Positions 58,447-64,000 of a stretch of DNA of 64,000 nucleotides are shown piece after piece; the stretch's first letter is position 1, and every line of letters begins with the position of its first letter. This DNA comes from Dermanyssus gallinae. Taxonomy: Eukaryota; Arthropoda; Arachnida; Mesostigmata; Dermanyssidae. The notes beneath the pieces are model-generated. The model did not search any database. It worked only from the letters and a program-made list of their open reading frames with translations, and was not told the origin of the DNA. The DNA lies in NCBI GenBank assembly GCA_003439945.1, contig QVRM01002392.1:15001-79000 (forward strand). Reading direction: 5' to 3'. The position numbers and the translations under genes were made by a program.

Positions 58447-61025
58447 CTAGCGCTTGATGTATCTGCAAGACATAAGAATGACTGCGACAATAAAAAGCAG
58501 CGACTGAATGTTGCAATGACAATAGAAAGTTGATGAGCTCAACTCGTGTCACTACAATCTTCCTAAATACCTTGGAGAGATAAATGGTCTCTAACACACG
58601 GCTTTGAACTCCAAATCTTTGTGTATCGACTGGAGATATTGGACGGTACCTCGACAGTAGCGCCCTGTCACTAACGGTATATGAATCGATGGTAGCAAAA
58701 TGCCAATTTATTGTGTCGGCGACGTCACTTTTCAACATCAGGAATCGAGCGTTATAGTTGAAGTTCTTGCCGCGCTCAACTATAAAGCTCAGAGCGGTTT
58801 CCAAGTCAGCACGTTTTCTTTACTAGAGTACACTTAGAAGATTTAATATTTCTCTGCAAACATATTTTTACTAGCATGACGTCGTAGCTAATGCAATTCT
58901 GCAGAAAAAAATATGCAACTTAGTCAGGCTATTCAAGCGAGTCATCCCGAAGAACGAGAAAGAGGATTTATAGAGGTTGAGAACAATGTCTTTGACAGTC
59001 TCGAACACATCGGCTGTTGACATCGGAGTTGACATCGGCTGCATCAAAAATCCTGTCACCAGGAAGCACCACAAAGTCGATCTAGAAGGATTTTGATGCT
59101 GGCTTTATCCTGAGTTCGAAGTAGTTGCGGAGATCCTCAACGTGCCGAGTGATCAAGTTCTGTGTTGTCTGAATTTTAGGCAACACCCGTCAAATGGTCT
59201 GCCAGTAACATTTTCAAAAACAGCAGATTGGATAAACAAGAACTTGAAATAACTTAATAATACGACAATGTGGTTAATTCATGAAGCTGATAATGTGCGA
59301 GGTGACGCGACCAATTAGATAATACAAGTCCCTGCTGGAAGAGAATGAGATGTGATCAGAAAGGTGCGAGTCCGCACTTAAGCTGATGTTAGCATCACCT
59401 TAGACTAGGCATGGAAGTAACGCGCATATAGACAAAATACCGTCTAACATTTTAAGCGGAGATTCTCTATGAACTCTACTGCTTGAAAAGAAACCGATGA
59501 TGTAGTATTCGCTTTACTATGAATACGTACAGTTTGTACATTGCCATCAAGACTATTAATTTGCGGATGAGGACAAAGCTCTCCAAGTTGAGCACACGTA
59601 CTATATACATAGATGGCAACTCCTCCACCAAGCTTATTCGAGCAGCGGTTTTTACACTAAACAGTCAAAACTCTCCATTGAATAAGCAGGAATGTCAAAA
59701 TCCCTAAGCCATGTTTCACTAACTGTCGCAATGTCGAAACAGAATCTCCTCTCGTACAAATAAAAAAAACTCTACATTTTTAAGCTGCCCTGATTTTGCT
59801 ATAGACCCTCTGTGCCGGCATTGAGCAATGAATATACAATTCTAGAAACGATGTTTAGACTCCCAAATAAATCGATGTAACTATGTTTAAGCATTAATCC
59901 TCAAACAAGTAAAGACAATATATACTGCTATGATCAATATTGTCGCTATGGTCGTGGTCGGAATGGAGGTAACACTCGGCAGGTTAACTCGCACTTTAAG
60001 GTCCGTGCCGACGTCTCAACAACCAATGAACGATCCACAGACGCGCACGTTGGTGTGGCCAACTCGTTTTCTGATTGTCTGATGAAGGGTTGGACTCTGC
60101 AGAGTCAACTATTTTCAGGGATGTGGCATTTGGATTGTGGTTTCGATGGTCACCTGTTGCATATACCGGCATTCCATAAGGGCTCTTCACCTTTCAACTG
60201 TACATGCATAAAGTGGACATGCAGCAAACAACGCACTTGACTCCGTTTGTGCAGCTTACATACGGCCAGCGTGGTGGCTAGATTTGCGTTGATCGTTACC
60301 GACAACCTGAGGCAACACAATCAAGTGCTTGCAAAAGGCTCCTGGATGCATTGTTAATTATGCGTTTCGGATGCTAGGAACGCCTCAATAGGTAGTACCT
60401 TGTTTAACTGCAGAAGTAATCTGTCCATAGGTACAGTCAAAGTCAGTTTTTTTGCCCCGAGCAGAGGACAGATTTGTTCTTACATATCCTCTTTTGAATA
60501 AGATAACGCCGAGTCTTTTAATGCAGACAGAGTATCTTAATCAGAAAACACTGTACTTCGGTCATTGCTCTGCCTAGTCAAGATGCTTGGCAAGCACCTC
60601 TTGCAAAGTTTTAAGCTAATAAATAGAACCAAGCATAAATGCTAGCTTCGAAGGCGCAAAAAGACGATAAAGCTTGCAACAGAGCGGTAGAAGTTTGTCT
60701 CCAAATGGCTCACAACTGGCAACCAGTTCTTCATTGATCACTGTTTCAGTCGTTCGCCCAAGTAACTTTGCCCTTTTAACCGGTTCATCCACTTCATGCG
60801 TTTCCTTTTTATTAATTACATTTCATCCTGCGTGGGCACCAACGTCAGAGTCATCATTAGCTTCAACTTTTGCCTTGGTCTCGGTAGCACTCGCGCAATT
60901 GATGTCGTCCACAGAATCATTCCTTTCGATACCAAAAGCAGAAGCGTGCTGTACCACTTGTGATGAACTAGCTTCGGCCAGAGAGGTTGAATCATTTCAC
61001 AGCACTCGAAGCAACAATAGAGTTT
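58446..61025 (-). mobile_element. Decayed Jockey/CR1-like LINE: ORF1 remnant, endonuclease, RT fingers
   Basis: Minus-strand translations in order: a polar segment with VKRAKLLGRTTETVI at about 60.7-60.8 kb (possible ORF1); NARSLKN-like and SETWLRDFDIPAYSMESF with NKLGGGVAIYV at about 59.6-59.75 kb (APE endonuclease start); less clear endonuclease remnants down to 58.87 kb; then, in the open frame 58400-58804, RYRPISPVDTQ, YLSKVFRKIVVTRVELINFL and SVAAFYCRSHSYVLQI. The last blocks are the YRPIS, LSKVFE and F-R-x-GHS finger motifs of the reverse transcriptase. The element stops at an (AT)n tract. Frameshifts and stops show it is old. Confidence 0.6.
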
Positions 61026-62381
61026 AGGACAGCCAGCTAGCTTTAATTAGCCAGACCTGACCTTAATTGCTAATTGCTTTCGAAGCATCCTTCACTTTAA
61101 ACTTCGTGATCAAAGCAGCTTTCCCAGAGAGCAAACGATATATATAAATATGCGAGTCTGCGCCTGCTGACCACGAGCAAGGTGGCAGGGTTGCGAGTTG
61201 ATCCAACCATATGCCATTTTACTATTTGTTTTTGTCCCCAGAGACAACCGAACAAGCTGCCAGATGTGCCGGTACCGATCGCCAGCGCAAAGGTTAGACC
61301 TACGGAGCCCCGTAGGCGATAGTAGAGGTGGCACAACAACCAGCACCAAAACATCTACTATGCACATGTGCACCAAGCCAAATCACGGCCAAAGGCGAAA
61401 ACCATCGAATTACAATGACCCAAGCAACTCTCGTCAACGAAACGTCGGAAACACTCGGCCACGAAGACTCAGACGTGTACGCGATTGATCCCTGCAGAAG
61501 CACAAAGAGCTAACGCTTACACAGAACATTACAGACATTATAGAGATAAAGCCGCAAAGCGAAAGTATTGAATATCGTAGTATCCCACACGGCATTGATA
61601 TATATATATATATATATATATATACTTTAAACTGAATCTTCCTTTATAAGTAAATAAGTAACATGCTTACGTTATGACTAATAATTTATAGGTGGTTAAT
61701 ATGTTTTTAGGGACTAGTGATAGCGAAGTAAGCAGCAAGATATGTAACCGTTTCTCTCCCTGTCACTTTCTTCCACCAGGTATAATGATACTTCACAAAA
61801 GCTTCGCGGTTATATTAGCGAGCGAGAGCGGGTGTGTGTGCGGGTGTCTTCAAGCTCGCTACTCCCAATGACGTAACAATAAGTTCCCACACAGCAGCGT
61901 AAGGTCACATGACATCTTTCCGCAGGAGCGGAAGGCTTCCGCTACAATGAAAAAACCGCCACCCTGCAACGAACTTCCTGACGTTTCAGCCTCGAGCCCT
62001 TTAAGCAAGCCTTACTTCGAAGACTTTTGTCAAGGTTTCCGATGCTTTGAGGGGGGGGGGGGCTGATCCCCAATCTTCGAGGAGGCTTCGGCGGGCATAA
62101 AGCAGACCAACAACACCGCCGCCTAAAACAGCCTGTCGGCTCAGCGAAAACTAACATGCAGAACAAAAGTAATTATCGAACCAAAACCCCTTTTGACACC
62201 AATTCATGTCGAAAGTTGTGAACATCTTCTCATGTAGAAACAAGGCCTACATCAACCAGACCAAGGAGCTATGCCCTATTGAACGATGTCCAAAACCCAC
62301 TTAATCCCTGAACATAGCGTATCAGCTTCTATCACACAAATAAATCATTATTATTATTTGATTCGTTCAACTGAGTATATA
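61026..62381. other. Gene-free stretch
   Basis: Includes an (AT)n tract at 61599-61624 and a poly(G) run at about 62050-62060. No coding homology recognised. Confidence 0.4.
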
Positions 62382-63716
62382 TTTTTTTTTTGAACAAGGT
62401 CATTTATTTATTATATACACAATTACAATGGTATGTTGTTTCATACATTTACAATTATTTGCAAGGAGGATATAGTAATTTAAAACCTACTACAGTTACT
62501 ATTGTGTTGGTAAAAAGTTGCAGCCGGAATAAAATTACTTGTGTTTACCTCTATGCGAGGGTTAATTTAGGAAGACAAGTGTATCCATTATTGACGGGGT
62601 AATAGGTATGACTTTAAATTCTCCTTAAAGTTATTTAAGGATTTCAAACAACGCAAGCTAACCGGAAGAGTGTTCCACTCTCTGACAGCTCGCACGCCAA
62701 ACGCTTGGCTGCCCTTGCTGCTTCGATGCATGCGGATCTTCAGTGTGACCGTGTTTGATGCTCTGGTCTCTCTCGCCCCTCCAAGGCGATCAAGTTCTAG
62801 TATCTTCGGCCCAATCCCATGGATATTCTTAAACATCACTATCAAGGTTAAATAGCGCATGGTATTTTCTATATCTAAAATATTGTGTTGTTTTCTCTCT
62901 CGACTGGCCGATCCCCGAAACATACGAAGAAAGCGCCCCTGTGCCACACTCAGTCGCTGCGCCCAACCCTTACTGCAGGCAGTCCAGAATTCCGACCCGT
63001 ACGTAAGGTGACTCAAGAAAAAGGCGTTGTAGAGCAGCTTGCATGAAGATGCTCCAATTTGGTTCTTGATGTATCTTGATGAGTTTGTGATGACAGCAAG
63101 TCGACGGATAAGGGTCTCTACATGCGCGTTGCCAGAGAGTTTTGCATCTACTGTTACACCCAGGACCTTGACACAGTCGCTGGGTTGAATCAGGTGGCCA
63201 TTTATGATTACAGGTGGCATTCGAGGAATGGCGTTACCCTGTTCGAAGACCACCACCTGAGTTTTCTTTGCATTGATAGCAATACGGTTTGCTGCACACC
63301 AAGCGTTGAGGGCAGTGACATCCTGCATCATCACCCGGTGTACCTCCTCACCAGACTGCCCAACATATTTCAAAGTGCTGTCGTCAGCATAAATGATAGC
63401 GGCTCCTCGTGCGATATTTTCCATATCATTTATAAAGCAGAGGAAGGCTAGTGGGCCAATGCATGAGCCCTGAGGTATACCTAGCAAAACCGGGAGCAGT
63501 TCCGACCGGGTTCCCCCCACGTCCACAAGCTGGTGACGCCCGAGGAAGTACGCCGATAGCAGTTTAATAGCGTGCTCGTCAAAGCCCAGGTGCTTGAATT
63601 TAAGTAAGAGAATATCTGAACGAACGCTGTCAAAGGCGCGTCTAAGATCTAAAAAAAGTGCTGCACTATATGCAGGGCAATATTTGATTGTTTCATGCAC
63701 CACAATGTAACTGTTC
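62382..63716 (-). mobile_element. 5'-truncated LINE (Jockey/CR1-like) with open RT frame
   Basis: The reverse transcriptase frame from palm motif A to the C-terminus is followed by about 200 bp of 3' UTR and an A tail, seen as the T run at 62383-62391. The frame begins abruptly at motif A near 63703, the usual result of incomplete target-primed reverse transcription. No target-site duplication was identified. Confidence 0.8.
62588..63703 (-). CDS. LINE reverse transcriptase, 371-codon open fragment
   Basis: Key motifs: AALFLDLRRAFDSV (catalytic Asp of motif A), LLGIPQGSCIGPLAFLCFIN (motif B), AAIIYADDSTL (YADD, motif C), NRIAINAKKTQVVVF (primer grip side), VKVLGVTVDAKLSG, then LLYNAFFLSHLTYGSEFW in the connection. 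The end reads VREWNTLPVSLRCLKSLNNF, the family-typical WN-x-LP...S...FK C-terminus. Endonuclease and the RT finger region are missing, so it cannot transpose by itself. The lack of stops suggests a young insertion. The listed first Met is internal to the original protein. Confidence 0.88.
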   Translation of the reverse strand: MVHETIKYCPAYSAALFLDLRRAFDSVRSDILLLKFKHLGFDEHAIKLLSAYFLGRHQLVDVGGTRSELLPVLLGIPQGSCIGPLAFLCFINDMENIARGAAIIYADDSTLKYVGQSGEEVHRVMMQDVTALNAWCAANRIAINAKKTQVVVFEQGNAIPRMPPVIINGHLIQPSDCVKVLGVTVDAKLSGNAHVETLIRRLAVITNSSRYIKNQIGASSCKLLYNAFFLSHLTYGSEFWTACSKGWAQRLSVAQGRFLRMFRGSASRERKQHNILDIENTMRYLTLIVMFKNIHGIGPKILELDRLGGARETRASNTVTLKIRMHRSSKGSQAFGVRAVREWNTLPVSLRCLKSLNNFKENLKSYLLPRQ

Positions 63717-63935
63717 TAATATGTTTAGATCTATAAATATTTATATATACGCATGTACATGAAAATATACATTCATAACGTATGTAGCGTGTATATTTAT
63801 TTATCTTGGTTGCTGCCAAGCGTTAAATATCGTGCAATAAATTGGTCAGCACTTGCAAAGCGCTCACTCCATTATCTCTCATCGCTGGAGCACTAAATAT
63901 TGTAGTGCTTAATAGTGGTCTATCTACACTCAGCT

Positions 63936-63959
63936 GAGTAAAATAAATAATAATAATAA

Positions 63960-64000
<41 letters not shown>
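63936..64000. repeat. (TAA)n microsatellite at window end
   Basis: TAA triplets run to the last base of the window, so the full length is unknown. Confidence 0.95.

Overview
Eukaryotic genomic DNA, most likely from an arthropod. The evidence is split genes with GT-AG introns, an arthropod-style multi-copy amidated neuropeptide precursor, Tc1 and mariner transposons, R1-, R2- and Jockey/CR1-like non-LTR retrotransposons, and more than 25 long (AT)n arrays. A chelicerate such as a mite or tick is plausible but not shown. No bacterial operons, CRISPR arrays or viral genes were recognised. All readings are by eye, without database searches.

Layout. At 0.4-1.1 kb is a decayed R1-like LINE tail. 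From 1.3 to 9.5 kb (+) lies a seven-exon neuropeptide precursor gene that I could join in frame to its stop. It encodes nine amidation-ready copies of a [FYM]-[ML]-H-F-amide or VFLHF-amide peptide, i.e. an FMRFamide-like precursor with His where Arg would be expected. A 1.6 kb Tc1-like element with IR/DR-type long terminal repeats sits in its last intron, next to an older LINE scrap. From 9.5 to 18 kb I see no genes, only (AT)n arrays. From 18 to 25 kb there is a patchwork of decayed LINE pieces in both orientations. From 26.65 to 30.85 kb (-) there is a nearly complete, GC-rich R1-clade retrotransposon with an intact 999-codon ORF2 and an ORF1 broken by one stop codon. Another R1 scrap lies at 33.2-33.75 kb.

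From 39.5 to 45.1 kb (-) is a second host gene, an SLC7-type light chain of a heteromeric amino acid transporter. Eight exons join in frame apart from one surplus base in the GSG motif of TM1; the first coding exon was not found. At 47.0-48.75 kb an R2-like endonuclease scrap is followed by a dead mariner inserted in an (AT)n tract. From 49 to 54 kb there are trinucleotide-repeat-rich sequences without a convincing gene. From 54.7 to 56.3 kb there is another R1 relic (+). From 58.4 to 61 kb there is a decayed Jockey/CR1-like LINE (-), and from 62.4 to 63.7 kb a 5'-truncated LINE whose reverse transcriptase frame is still open. The window ends in a (TAA)n array.

The two host genes have no evident functional link. 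Most of the remaining sequence is retroelement debris and microsatellite.
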